In this document: piece after piece, positions 32,914 through 41,736 of the stretch | How positions within the stretch are numbered: the first letter of the stretch is position 1 | Layout of the letters: every line of letters starts with the position of its first letter | Assembly (NCBI RefSeq): GCF_964246085.1 | Contig: NZ_CAXTPD010000010.1 | Source of the DNA: Brotaphodocola sp003480315 | GTDB lineage: Bacteria; Bacillota; Clostridia; Lachnospirales; Lachnospiraceae | Length of the DNA stretch: 64,000 nucleotides | Direction: 5' to 3' (one strand) | Position numbers and translations under genes: made by a program | Notes under the pieces: model-generated | The model's database searches: none | The model's input: the letters and a program-made list of their open reading frames with translations, nothing else | What the model was told of the DNA's origin: nothing

Positions 32914-35900
32914 ATGGGAATTACCAGATTTGTACTGAAGCGTCCGGTCACTGTGCTGATGGCGCTCTTATGCCTGATCGTGTTCGGTATTTCTTCGGTG
33001 TTTAACGCAACACTGGAGCAGATGCCGGATATGGATCAGCCGATGATGATCATTATGGCAAACTATTCCGGCGCCAGCCCGGAGGATATGGATGAGCTGG
33101 TAACACAGCTCATTGAGGATCAGGTCAGCACGCTGGAGGGTGTGAAGAGTATGAACTCCACCACCAGTGAGGGCCGTTCCATGATCATGCTGGAGTATGA
33201 TTACGACACCGATATGGATGAGGCCTACAGCGACTTAACCAAGAGCTTAAACAGCATCCGTGACCTGCCGGACGATGTAGAGCCGACAGTCATGGAGATG
33301 AACAACAATGCGCAGGCCAGCATGATGCTTACCATTGCGAATCCGTCCCAGGAAAATCTCTATGACTATGTAGACCAGAAGATTGTGCCGGAGCTGGAAA
33401 AGCTCAGCACCGTGGCAGAGGTATCCACGATGGGCGGTTCCTCTGAGTATATCAAAATTGAACTGATGTCCGATATGATGGATCAGTACAATGTGAGCAT
33501 CAGCGATATTAAGTCCGCCATGTCGGCAGCCAACCTGTCCTATCCGTCCGGAAGCGCAGAGTCCGGCAACCTGGACTTGTCCGTGTCTACGTTAACGCAG
33601 CATGACACGCTGGATGAGCTTCTGGAAATGCCGATCACGGTATCCGGAAACAAGATCGTTTACCTGGAAGATATCGCAGTGGTTTCCTACGCAGAGGAGC
33701 AGAAGGGCGGTGTCTCCCGTTACAATGGTGAGGAGACCATCTCCATTTCCCTGACCAAGCAGCAGAGCAGCACTGCCATGGATTTGTCCAAGCAGGTGCA
33801 GAAGATCATCAAAAGCCTGCAGAATGATGATGATGACCTGACCATCACCGTAGCAAGAGATGAGGCAGACTCCATCCAGGACTCCTTAAAGGATGTAGCA
33901 GAGACCATGGTGATGGCGGTCGTTATTTCCATGATCATCATTTTCCTGTTTTTCGGAGATTTCAAGGCATCCTTGATCGTCGGAAGCTCGATCCCGACCT
34001 CCATCCTGATGTCCCTGATCGTTATGACGCGGGCGGGATTTACGCTGAACATCATTACCATGAGCGGTCTGGTCCTCGGTGTCGGCATGATGGTCGATAA
34101 CTCCATTGTTGTGCTGGAGAGTTGCTTTAGGGCCATGGATAAGCAGCAGGATAAGGGGGCACTGGGGTACGCGAAGGCAGCCCTGGAGGGAACCAACATC
34201 GTGGTGGCTTCCATCTTTGGCTCCACGGTAACCACCTGTGTTGTATTTATCCCGCTGGTATTCTTAAACGGTATGAGCGGCCAGATGTTCGGGGCCATGG
34301 GCTACACCATCGTATTCTGTATGTGTGCCTCCCTGCTTTCCGCGATTGCCATTGTGCCGCTGTGCTATATGATGTACAAGCCGAAGGAGCGTTCCTCTGC
34401 GCCGGCGACCCGTCCTCTGACCTTCCTGCAGGACGCTTACCGGAAGATCATGCCGGTCCTTTTAAAACATAAAGTCATCGTCATGCTGGCCTCTGTCGGC
34501 ATTATCGTGGCCACTGTGTTCCTGGCAAGCGGCATGCAGACAGAGCTGATGACGGCCGATGATACCGGTACCGTCAGCGTCAGCATTGAGACTCGGCCCG
34601 GCCTGATCACGGAGCAGGCAGACGCGATCCTGGCAGAGGCAGAATCCATCGTGGCAGCCCATGAGGATGTGGAATCCTATATACTGCGCTACAACAATGA
34701 TAAAGGAACCATTACTGCTTACTTAAAGGATGACCGGAAGATGTCTACCGATGAGGTGGTAAGCCAGTGGGAAAATGAGATGGCGGATCTGGAAAACTGC
34801 ACCATTACGGTAGAGGCCTCCACCTCCATGAGCATGATGGGACGGAGCCGTGGTTATGAGGCCATCTTAAAGGGAACCCAGTACGATGAGCTGCAGGAGA
34901 TCAGCAATGAGATTGTAAATGAGTTGATCGCCCGGGACGATGTAAAAAATGTGCATTCCAGCATTGAGAATACCGCGCCGGTTGTGGCTGTCAAGGTGGA
35001 TCCGGTTTCTGCTTCCGCGGAAGGACTGACTGCAGCCCAGATCGGAACCATGATAAAACAGATGTTAGACGGTGAGGAGGTTACCACATTAAAGGTGGAC
35101 GGCCAGGAAATCAGCGTCAAGGCCGAGTATCCGGAGGATCAGTATAAGACCGTGCCGCAGCTGGAGCGTATCATTTTAAAGAAGCCGTCCGGCGGTTATG
35201 TGGCGCTGTCCGATGTGGCAGAAATCTATTATAAGGACAGTCCGTCTTCCATTGAGAAGGAGGATAAGTCCTACCAGATCACGATTTCCGCAGATTATGT
35301 GGACAGCAGCTCCAGTGCGGCTGTGAAGACCAAAATCGATAATGAGGTTATCAGCCCGAACCTGACCGGAACCATTGTCCGTGGCACCAACTCCCGGGAC
35401 CGTATGATGCAGGAAGAGTTCTCCGGTCTGTACAACGCGATTGCGGTGGCAGTATTCCTGATCTTTGTGGTCATGGCTGCGCAGTTTGAGTCCCCGAAGT
35501 TCTCCTTCATGGTTATGACCACCATTCCGTTCAGTCTGGTTGGTTCCTTCGGACTCTTAAAGCTGACCGGAGTCAGTATGTCCATGACCTCCATTCTGGG
35601 ATTTTTGATCCTGGTTGGTACGGTCGTAAACAATGGTATCCTCTATGTGGATACAGTCAACCAGTACCGCATGGAGATGTCGCTTCGGAAGGCTCTGATC
35701 GAGGCCGGTGCCACCCGTATGCGTCCGATCATGATGACAAGTTTGACCACTATTCTTTCCATGCTGCCGATGGCGATGGCCTTTGGAAGCAGCGGTTCCA
35801 CCACGCAGGGCCTTGCGGTGGTAAACATCGGAGGACTGAGTGTCGGTGTGCTGGTAGCGCTGTTTATCCTGCCGGTTTATTACGCTCTGATGAATGGCAG

Positions 35901-35928
35901 GAAGGAATTGAAGGTTCTGGATATTTAA
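32914..35928 (+). CDS. RND-family efflux pump (AcrB/HAE1-like)
   Basis: 1004 aa, near the usual 1010-1050. Twelve membrane segments in two halves with two large extracellular loops; the N-terminal FVLKRPVTVLMALLCLIVFG and helix 4 LVLGVGMMVDNSIVVLE, with its proton-relay Asp, are typical. Residue composition of the loops is Met/Asp/Ser-rich. It uses the proton gradient to export hydrophobic compounds. AAGGAGGCAGACG precedes the ATG, 14 bases after the adaptor. The first TolC-like gene follows after 17 bases. Confidence 0.92.
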   Translation: MGITRFVLKRPVTVLMALLCLIVFGISSVFNATLEQMPDMDQPMMIIMANYSGASPEDMDELVTQLIEDQVSTLEGVKSMNSTTSEGRSMIMLEYDYDTDMDEAYSDLTKSLNSIRDLPDDVEPTVMEMNNNAQASMMLTIANPSQENLYDYVDQKIVPELEKLSTVAEVSTMGGSSEYIKIELMSDMMDQYNVSISDIKSAMSAANLSYPSGSAESGNLDLSVSTLTQHDTLDELLEMPITVSGNKIVYLEDIAVVSYAEEQKGGVSRYNGEETISISLTKQQSSTAMDLSKQVQKIIKSLQNDDDDLTITVARDEADSIQDSLKDVAETMVMAVVISMIIIFLFFGDFKASLIVGSSIPTSILMSLIVMTRAGFTLNIITMSGLVLGVGMMVDNSIVVLESCFRAMDKQQDKGALGYAKAALEGTNIVVASIFGSTVTTCVVFIPLVFLNGMSGQMFGAMGYTIVFCMCASLLSAIAIVPLCYMMYKPKERSSAPATRPLTFLQDAYRKIMPVLLKHKVIVMLASVGIIVATVFLASGMQTELMTADDTGTVSVSIETRPGLITEQADAILAEAESIVAAHEDVESYILRYNNDKGTITAYLKDDRKMSTDEVVSQWENEMADLENCTITVEASTSMSMMGRSRGYEAILKGTQYDELQEISNEIVNELIARDDVKNVHSSIENTAPVVAVKVDPVSASAEGLTAAQIGTMIKQMLDGEEVTTLKVDGQEISVKAEYPEDQYKTVPQLERIILKKPSGGYVALSDVAEIYYKDSPSSIEKEDKSYQITISADYVDSSSSAAVKTKIDNEVISPNLTGTIVRGTNSRDRMMQEEFSGLYNAIAVAVFLIFVVMAAQFESPKFSFMVMTTIPFSLVGSFGLLKLTGVSMSMTSILGFLILVGTVVNNGILYVDTVNQYRMEMSLRKALIEAGATRMRPIMMTSLTTILSMLPMAMAFGSSGSTTQGLAVVNIGGLSVGVLVALFILPVYYALMNGRKELKVLDI

Positions 35929-35945
35929 TGAGGAGGAGATGAAAA

Positions 35946-37115
35946 ATGATCCGGAAATGTACAAAACGGTTGGCAGGCGCAGTGCTTGCCGCCGGTGTCA
36001 TTACGGCAATGCCATTTCAGGCATTTGCCCAGAGAAGCCCGGAATTTGCTTATTCAGCAGAAAAATGGGCGACACTCCGCGATAATAAGCTGGAGTTTGA
36101 TGAGATTTCAGATCTGGTTCATGAGTACAATCCGACCGTGGTCCAGAACGAGATCAGCTACAAGGATTATCTGACCAAGAACCGGGATGATGTGGCACAG
36201 GATTATTACGACAAGGCCAATGAGATTTATTCCAATATCAGCTACCCGGACTCAGACGATGCCAACTACGGAAGTGGTGTGGCAGCGGCACTGCGCAATG
36301 AACAGCAGGCCAAAAGCCTGATGGAGCAGGGCGATGAAAACACCGATGACCAGGCTACCATGCGGCTCCAGTACGATCAGTCCGAGGCGAAGCTGGCCAA
36401 GCAGGCACAGGGGCTTATGATCACCTACTGGACCCAGTACTATAACCTGGATGGCCAGAAGGCCCGCGTTGAGCAGGCGAAGCTTTCGTACCAGTCTGAG
36501 CAGAACCGCCTGGCAGCGGGTATGTCTACCCAGTCCAAGGTTTTAAGCGCAAAGGAGTCCGTCTCCAATGCGGAGGCAGCGCTGGTGACTGCCGAGAGCA
36601 ATTTGGCCTCCACAAAGGAGAGCCTGTGTCTGATGTTAGGCTGGGGCTACGGCGCGGATGTGGAGATCGCGGAGCTTGCAGAGCCGGACCAGAGTAAGAT
36701 CGCGGCCATTGATGTGAACGCAGATATCCAGACAGCTCTGGAGAACAGCTACGCCTACCGCCTGACGAAAAAGCAGCTCACCAACGCCAGAACAGACAGC
36801 GTAAAGGAGAAGCTGAGCGAGACGGAAAAGAATCAGAGGGAGACCATCTCCAACAGTGTGAAATCTGCCTATGATTCCCTGCTTCTGGCTCAGTCCGGTT
36901 ACGAGCAGGCTCAGTCCGCGCTAACGCTGCAGGAGGTTTCCATGAAGTCTGCCGACGCGAAGCTGGCAGCGGGAACCATTACAAAAAATACCTATGAGAG
37001 CCAGAAGGCTTCTTATACCACCGCCCAGGTGACAGCCCAGACCCAGAAGCTGTCCCTGTTACAGGTCATGAATGATTATGACTGGGCCGTGAACGGACTG
37101 GCATCTGCAGAGTAA
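35946..37115 (+). CDS. TolC-like outer membrane efflux family protein 1
   Basis: 389 aa with signal peptide (cleavage after FQAFA near 28). Two long helical hairpins with the family phrases LSYQSEQNRLAAGMSTQSKV and KLAAGTITKNTYESQKASY place it in the OEP/TolC family. Compared with Gram-negative TolC it is about 80 residues shorter and no clear beta-barrel strands are seen. In a monoderm it would have no outer membrane to span; it may form a helical conduit through the wall (inference). Confidence 0.8.
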   Translation: MIRKCTKRLAGAVLAAGVITAMPFQAFAQRSPEFAYSAEKWATLRDNKLEFDEISDLVHEYNPTVVQNEISYKDYLTKNRDDVAQDYYDKANEIYSNISYPDSDDANYGSGVAAALRNEQQAKSLMEQGDENTDDQATMRLQYDQSEAKLAKQAQGLMITYWTQYYNLDGQKARVEQAKLSYQSEQNRLAAGMSTQSKVLSAKESVSNAEAALVTAESNLASTKESLCLMLGWGYGADVEIAELAEPDQSKIAAIDVNADIQTALENSYAYRLTKKQLTNARTDSVKEKLSETEKNQRETISNSVKSAYDSLLLAQSGYEQAQSALTLQEVSMKSADAKLAAGTITKNTYESQKASYTTAQVTAQTQKLSLLQVMNDYDWAVNGLASAE

Positions 37116-37133
37116 GGAAAGGAGCGCAGTGTG

Positions 37134-38339
37134 ATGAGAAAACAGGCAGACAGGAAAGTGCCGCAGAAGCGTATGTGCCTGCGGAGTTTGCGAAAAAAGA
37201 CAGAACACGGCATGGGTGCATTTGGTTCAGCCTGTGTCAGGGCAGCACTGGTGCTTTCTCTTGCAGCAGGTGCTCTGACGCTGCCGTCCGCTGCGTTTCC
37301 GGTGATGGCGGAAACTGCTGCGGATGCTTCTGTGATATCTGTGGATTATAACAATCTGGAACAGCTGGTGCAGAATAACCAGAACTTAAAAAATGCCCTG
37401 GATGATTACACCGGCAATAAGGAAACCTATGAGAACATGCTGAAGACTCTGGAAGATGAGCGGGACTACATGAAGTTCATGCAGGAAAAATATGAGGATG
37501 ATGCGGAGGCGAAGGCAACCTATAAAATGAACGCTTCCATGCTGAACACGTCTATTTCCCAGATCACCAAACAGCTGGAATCCCAGGAATCCAAAACCCA
37601 GACCACCAGTCGCCAGAAGACGATTGACAGCTATGTGCTGACGGCCCAGAGCCTGATGCGCACCTACAATCAGATGAATATCAAGGCTCAGGCCGAGGAG
37701 AAAAACTATCAGGCGGCCCAGAGCAGTTATCAGGCAGCTCTGAAAAAGCAGAGCGCGGGCATGGCCACGGCAGCCGATGTGATGGAGGCTTCCGACACCA
37801 TGCAGAGCGCAAAAAACCGGTATGAATCCTACCGTCAGCAGGCGGCAAATGCCCGCTTTAACCTGCTTTCTGCCCTGGGTCTGGATACCAGTGCAGATAT
37901 CACCATCGGAAGCGTGCCGCTTCCGGATCTTTCTGCCATCGACGCTGTGGATTTCAATACGGATGTGGAGCAGGCCATCGGTAACAGCGCCAGCGTGCAG
38001 AATACCCGCCAGCAGAGCGCGGGCACCGCAACAGAAATATCTGTCAAATCCAATCAGGAAAGTCAGGACGAGGGAACGGTGCGTTCCCAGATGCAGAGCC
38101 TGTATGATCAGTTAAAGGCTGCAAAGCTTGAGTATGAAGGAGCGGAAGATGCCTATGAAAGTGCGTCTATCACGTACGCATCCCTGCAGAAAAAACAGCA
38201 GGCCGGCATGCTTTCCCAGAGTGATTATCTGCAGGGCGTGGCGGATTACTACAGTGCGCTGGATGCGAAAGAAACCGCAGTGGTCAATCTGAATCAGGCG
38301 TGGGAAACATATAACTGGACCGTAAAAGGCGTGTCCTAG
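37134..38339 (+). CDS. TolC-like outer membrane efflux family protein 2
   Basis: 401 aa paralog of the preceding protein. A long N-terminal basic stretch leads into a hydrophobic signal (ALVLSLAAGALTLPSAAFPV, cleavage near VMA). Coiled-coil repeats carry AALKKQSAGMATAADVMEAS and LQKKQQAGMLSQSDYLQG. Adjacent GTG (37131) and ATG (37134) are both possible starts after AAAGGAGCGC. Two paralogs for one pump could form a mixed oligomer, recalling the two repeats within one TolC chain (inference). Confidence 0.78.
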   Translation: MRKQADRKVPQKRMCLRSLRKKTEHGMGAFGSACVRAALVLSLAAGALTLPSAAFPVMAETAADASVISVDYNNLEQLVQNNQNLKNALDDYTGNKETYENMLKTLEDERDYMKFMQEKYEDDAEAKATYKMNASMLNTSISQITKQLESQESKTQTTSRQKTIDSYVLTAQSLMRTYNQMNIKAQAEEKNYQAAQSSYQAALKKQSAGMATAADVMEASDTMQSAKNRYESYRQQAANARFNLLSALGLDTSADITIGSVPLPDLSAIDAVDFNTDVEQAIGNSASVQNTRQQSAGTATEISVKSNQESQDEGTVRSQMQSLYDQLKAAKLEYEGAEDAYESASITYASLQKKQQAGMLSQSDYLQGVADYYSALDAKETAVVNLNQAWETYNWTVKGVS

Positions 38340-38375
38340 GATGCGATAGCAAGAAATCGAAGGAAAAATTGGATA

Positions 38376-38404
38376 TTGTTTTTCAAAAAGACATATGATA
38401 TAAT
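38376..38404 (+). promoter_or_regulatory. Promoter of the antisense RNA
   Basis: TTGTTT (38376-38381), 17-nt spacer, perfect TATAAT (38399-38404) with TGA directly before it as an extended -10 box. Confidence 0.7.
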
Positions 38405-38410
38405 GCCGTT

Positions 38411-38487
38411 AGGCAAAAGGATAAGATGTTCCATTGCGAACAGCAAAACGAAAACCCCAGAAGTCTCGCACACTTCTGGGGTTTTCT
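38411..38487 (+). ncRNA. Type I antitoxin RNA candidate
   Basis: About 77 nt, from the strong promoter to a 14-bp perfect terminator (AAAACCCCAGAAGT 38451-38464 / ACTTCTGGGGTTTT 38472-38485). Bases 38416-38442 nearly copy 38603-38631 (AAAGGATAAGAT, TTCCATT, CGAACA are identical), which is the complement of the toxin ribosome binding and start region. The RNA can therefore pair with the toxin mRNA and block its translation. Confidence 0.7.
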
Positions 38488-38536
38488 ATTCCTATTTTGG
38501 GAGTGGGAAGGCTTAACCCCACAGGCTAGTTACCGG

Positions 38537-38623
38537 CTATTTGTCGCCGCTTAACCATTTGATGATGTAGTGGCAAGCTACACCAGCCGCAACGGTGACA
38601 ATAAAGGATAAGATATATTCCAT
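38537..38623 (-). CDS. 28-aa hydrophobic type I toxin-like peptide
   Basis: ATG at 38623 behind GGAGGTGTTCGGA. The product, MEYILSFIVTVAAGVACHYI followed by IKWLSGDK, is one membrane helix with a short charged tail, the form of type I toxins and the small holin-like peptides of Clostridia. It converges on the antisense RNA, and their 3' ends share the bidirectional terminator. Membrane depolarisation is the expected action (family-level inference). Confidence 0.75.
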   Translation of the reverse strand: MEYILSFIVTVAAGVACHYIIKWLSGDK

Positions 38624-38670
38624 TCCGAACACCTCCTTCCCGTACCAGTCTGGGAGGCGGTAACAGATTT

Positions 38671-38699
38671 ACTATAGCATATCAAATAGCATATGACCA
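38671..38699 (-). promoter_or_regulatory. Toxin promoter
   Basis: On the minus strand TGGTCA (38699-38694), 17-nt spacer, TATAGT (38676-38671) with a TGC extended -10. It predicts a 5' leader of about 40 nt on the toxin mRNA. Confidence 0.55.
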
Positions 38700-38872
38700 G
38701 AGAATGATTTTGTGTTAAATTACGTTAAATTACGTGAATTACGCTCAAAAATGGTAAATCATACAGGTGAAAAATTTATCAAAACGAAAATTCTGTGGTT
38801 GACGCAAAAAAAATGCTGTAGTATAGTTTAGAAGGAATTTATTGATCGTGCAGATATAAGGGAGGTGAGAAC

Positions 38873-38986
38873 ATGGACGTCGCGGACAGTTATAAGCGAA
38901 TGAGCGGCAATGGAAGAGAAAAGAAGACCGGCAGCCTGTCTGAGTCCGCTGTCCGTTTTCTCACACGAATTGGTTTAAGATTTTGA
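38873..38986 (+). CDS. 37-aa leader peptide candidate upstream of mgtE
   Basis: ATG at 38873 with AGGGAGGTGAGAAC ahead, a better site than many real genes here. The product begins MDVADSYKRMSGNGREKKTG and ends TRIGLRF. It is followed by hairpins and a terminator before mgtE, as expected of a translated regulatory leader. No homolog recognised. Confidence 0.5.
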   Translation: MDVADSYKRMSGNGREKKTGSLSESAVRFLTRIGLRF

Positions 38987-38997
38987 TTGGAAAGCTG

Positions 38998-39104
38998 TCT
39001 GATCGTTAGTCCCTGCGTCACAGGTATGCTGCACGGATCAGACTGTCTTTGCGTGTGTCTGCCATTGCCCGTTTTCAGATGAAACCGGTGATGGCATTTT
39101 TTAT
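38998..39104 (+). terminator. mgtE leader: hairpin followed by intrinsic terminator
   Basis: GTCTGATC (about 38997-39005) pairs with GATCAGAC (about 39036-39044). Then TGCCATTGCC and GGTGATGGCA (about 39059-39099, two wobble pairs) form a terminator followed by TTTTTTATTT. It lies 200 bases before mgtE. The M-box riboswitch consensus was looked for and not seen, so regulation may depend on the upstream ORF. The gap 39104-39304 shows nothing else. Confidence 0.6.
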
Positions 39105-39304
39105 TTGCGGAAACACGCTGCTGTTTTTTCTTTCTTGTTTTTTGAATCTATTGTTAAGAAAGCGTGAAGAATACAGGAGATTTTTCTGGAAAAATACAGC
39201 AGGTTTGCGCAGATCAAAAATGCTCCGGTTCCACGGATGACAGCCGTGAGAACAAAACTGTGAGGAAGAAAAACACTTTCGCACAGTCAGAGAAAGGAGC
39301 GGAC

Positions 39305-40726
39305 ATGGAAAAGATGAATGAGAACGAGACCAAAGACATGGCAGTTCAGGTTCGTGACTATCAGACTGAGCTGGAGCAGATCATGCGGAGCAATGTATCC
39401 CCGCGTGTCTTAAAGGATCGCATTTCCGATTACCATGAGAATGATATCGCATCCTCCTTTGAGGTGCTGACAAGAGATGAAAGGGAGCGGCTGTACCGCA
39501 TTCTGGATGCGGAGCAGCTTTCTGATATTTTCGAATACCTGGATAACGCAGAGATTTATTTTGAGGAACTGAATGCAAGAAAGAAGGTAGAGGTTCTTTC
39601 CTGCATGGAGGTTGACCAGGCAGCCGCGCTGTTGAAGCGTCTTGCCAAGCCGGAGCGCAACATGCTCATCGACCTCATTGATAACGAATCCAAACGCGAC
39701 ATTGCCATGCTGGAGTCCTTTGATGAAGACGAGATCGGAAGCCGCATGAGCATGAACTTTATTGAGATCAAGTCCGGCATCAGCATCCGCGAAGCCATGC
39801 GGGAGCTGATCAATCAGGCAGCGGAGAATGACAACATCTCTACGCTGTATGTGACCGATGACGATCATACCTTCTGCGGTGCCATTGACTTAAAAGACCT
39901 GATCATTGCCCGGGAGGGCAGCAAGCTGGACGACATCATCATGGAATCTTATCCATATGTGTATGCCCGTGAGATGATCGAAGACTGTATTGAGCGCATG
40001 AAGGACTACTCCGAGGACTCCATCCCGGTGCTGGATGAGAATAACAAGATCCTCGGTGTCATCACCGCCCAGGATATTGTTCAGGTTGTAGATGATGAAA
40101 TGGGCGATGACTATGCAAAGTTAGCAGGTCTTGCTTCTGAGGAGGAATTAAACGAGCCGATCCGCCAGAGCGTGCATAAGCGTCTTCCGTGGCTGATCAT
40201 CCTGCTGGGCCTTGGCCTGGTGGTTTCCAGTGTCGTAGGACTCTTTGAGGGCGTAGTAGCCCAGCTGACCATCGTGATCTGCTTCCAGTCCCTGATTCTG
40301 GACATGGCCGGAAACGTTGGTACCCAGTCCCTGGCAGTTACCATCCGTGTGCTGATGGATGAAAACCTGGACGGCAAGCAGAAGCTTGGCCTGGTATTCA
40401 AAGAGGCCAGAGTCGGAATGTGCAACGGTCTGATCCTTGGTGTTCTTTCCTTTGTATTTATCGGACTTTATGTAGTTTTCGCAAAGGGCATGACACCGGG
40501 CTTTGGATTTGCGGTCTCTGCCTGCATCGGCGTGGCCCTGCTTCTGGCCATGATGATCTCCAGTGTTTCCGGTACCGTGATCCCGATCCTGTTTAAGAAA
40601 TTCGGCGTAGACCCGGCGGTAGCGTCCGGTCCGCTTATCACCACCGTGAATGACCTGGTAGCGGTTATTTCCTATTATGGTCTCACCTGGATCTTTTTGA
40701 TCGAGATGCTGCATTTGGCGGATTAA
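39305..40726 (+). CDS. mgtE: Magnesium transporter MgtE
   Basis: 473 aa. N-terminal helical domain, two CBS domains (about 145-270; YVTDDDHTFCGAIDLKDLI, SIPVLDENNKILGVIT) and five membrane helices ending GPLITTVNDLVAVISYYGL, the channel signature of MgtE. It carries Mg2+ into the cell and is gated by cytoplasmic Mg2+. The ATG at 39305 follows GAAAGGAGC; longer readings have no site. Expression likely passes through the leader terminator. Confidence 0.93.
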   Translation: MEKMNENETKDMAVQVRDYQTELEQIMRSNVSPRVLKDRISDYHENDIASSFEVLTRDERERLYRILDAEQLSDIFEYLDNAEIYFEELNARKKVEVLSCMEVDQAAALLKRLAKPERNMLIDLIDNESKRDIAMLESFDEDEIGSRMSMNFIEIKSGISIREAMRELINQAAENDNISTLYVTDDDHTFCGAIDLKDLIIAREGSKLDDIIMESYPYVYAREMIEDCIERMKDYSEDSIPVLDENNKILGVITAQDIVQVVDDEMGDDYAKLAGLASEEELNEPIRQSVHKRLPWLIILLGLGLVVSSVVGLFEGVVAQLTIVICFQSLILDMAGNVGTQSLAVTIRVLMDENLDGKQKLGLVFKEARVGMCNGLILGVLSFVFIGLYVVFAKGMTPGFGFAVSACIGVALLLAMMISSVSGTVIPILFKKFGVDPAVASGPLITTVNDLVAVISYYGLTWIFLIEMLHLAD

Positions 40727-40740
40727 AAGAATAAGACTTG

Positions 40741-40795
40741 AAAAGCTGTTTCTGGCCTGTGCATCTGCACGTGCCGGGGCAGCTTTTTTGTGGCT
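40741..40795 (+). terminator. Terminator after mgtE
   Basis: AAAAGCTG near 40741 pairs with CAGCTTTT near 40783, enclosing CTGGC/GCCGG, followed by TTTTTTG. Confidence 0.7.
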
Positions 40796-40828
40796 TGTAT
40801 TGAGGTGCTTCGAAAATGTAAAGTATTC

Positions 40829-40857
40829 TTGACATAATGACGCCTCTGATATATACT
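40829..40857 (+). promoter_or_regulatory. Consensus sigma-A promoter
   Basis: Perfect TTGACA (40829-40834), 17-nt spacer, TATACT (40852-40857). Drives the membrane protein/HTH operon starting at 40906. Confidence 0.8.
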
Positions 40858-40905
40858 GTAGATGTAAGATATAGTTTACATATTGTTGGAAGAAGGTCGG
40901 CGTAT

Positions 40906-41427
40906 ATGTCAGATATTTTCGCATTTACGGCTGCGTTTATCGCGGTTCAGGTATTTAAGATCATTATGTTTAAGAAGGATAAGGACTACAGTGGCTATGA
41001 TGAGCGGCAGGAGCTGATCCGCGGGAGGGCATTTCGCTACGGCTTTTTGACATTGGCCGCACTGCTTGCGGCAGCGGTGCTGTGGGAGGAGTGCGTGGGT
41101 GCACTGCCGATCGAGTTTTCACTCCTCATGATGGCCTGTCTCATGGTTGGATGTCTGGTGGTCATCCTCTATGATATCTGGCAGGATGCGTACTGGGGTA
41201 TCCGGCAGACGTCGGGCTCGAACGCCGCGATCGTGCTCATGGTGGCGGTGATGGTGATGCAGTACCTGGGTTTCCGGGGACATGCCAATGCTGGCGACGT
41301 GATCGTCGATGGCCTCCTCACCTGGGATGGCGGCATCTATCTGCTGATCTTCGCGTTCTTCGCGCTGATCATCGTGAACCTGCTGCTGAAAGCGTGGGTG
41401 GATAAACGGGGAGGTTCGGCGGAATGA
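40906..41427 (+). CDS. Multi-pass membrane protein paired with an HTH regulator
   Basis: 173 aa, five hydrophobic segments and a charged loop KKDKDYSGYDERQELIRGRA, a layout common in small Firmicutes membrane proteins encoded next to an XRE-type regulator. ATG at 40906 follows AAGAAGGTC. Its stop overlaps the start of the next small ORF as ATGA. Function unknown. Confidence 0.65.
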   Translation: MSDIFAFTAAFIAVQVFKIIMFKKDKDYSGYDERQELIRGRAFRYGFLTLAALLAAAVLWEECVGALPIEFSLLMMACLMVGCLVVILYDIWQDAYWGIRQTSGSNAAIVLMVAVMVMQYLGFRGHANAGDVIVDGLLTWDGGIYLLIFAFFALIIVNLLLKAWVDKRGGSAE

Positions 41428-41562
41428 AAAACCGGATGATGAAATTCTATATCGATATGCGAGAGAGACCCGGTGGGATGGAAAACGGGAAGATGAAATT
41501 CGCGAAAAACGGTGTCGATCGGTGGGAGGTCTGCTGAAATGAAGAACCTGAAGATGAAATCG
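41422..41562 (+). repeat. Three degenerate copies of the HTH gene 5' end
   Basis: AATGAAAAACCGGATGATGA (41423), GATGGAAAACGGGAAGATGA (about 41478) and AATGAAGAACCTGAAGATGA (41538) are clearly related, spaced about 55-60 bp apart. The third is the true start of the HTH gene. Confidence 0.65.
41424..41537 (+). CDS. 37-aa ORF built from copies of the HTH gene start
   Basis: ATGA overlap with the upstream gene and a stop one base before the HTH start place it in line in the operon. It reads MKNRMMKFYI then MENGKMKF, resembling twice the MKNLKMKS start of the following HTH protein. Probably a by-product of tandem duplication; it may serve only to couple translation. Confidence 0.4.
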   Translation: MKNRMMKFYIDMRERPGGMENGKMKFAKNGVDRWEVC

Positions 41563-41736
41563 GCACGGGCGGCGCTGGATCTGTCACAGCAGCAGCTGGC
41601 AGATCTCGTTGGCGTGTCGCGGCAGACCATCAACGCCATCGAAAAGGGCGATTATAACCCGACGATCCGACTCTGCATCGCAATCTGCAGGGCACTGAAC
41701 CGAACACTGGATGACCTGTTCTGGGAGGAGTCGTGA
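41539..41736 (+). CDS. Small XRE/Cro-type HTH regulator
   Basis: 65 aa, a single HTH domain (ARAALDLSQQQLADLVGVSR, TINAIEKGDYNPTIRLC). Such minimal regulators commonly accompany a membrane protein like the one at 40906. ATG at 41539 follows GTGGGAGG. It ends in a GTGA overlap with the next gene. Likely an autoregulatory DNA-binding protein. Confidence 0.88.
   Translation: MKNLKMKSARAALDLSQQQLADLVGVSRQTINAIEKGDYNPTIRLCIAICRALNRTLDDLFWEES

Noticed and set aside
39000..39104. M-box magnesium riboswitch before mgtE
   Set aside because: Conserved M-box core words were not found; only a simple hairpin and terminator are visible.
39410..40425. Minus-strand frames within mgtE
   Set aside because: Shadows of a complete MgtE with intact CBS and pore motifs.
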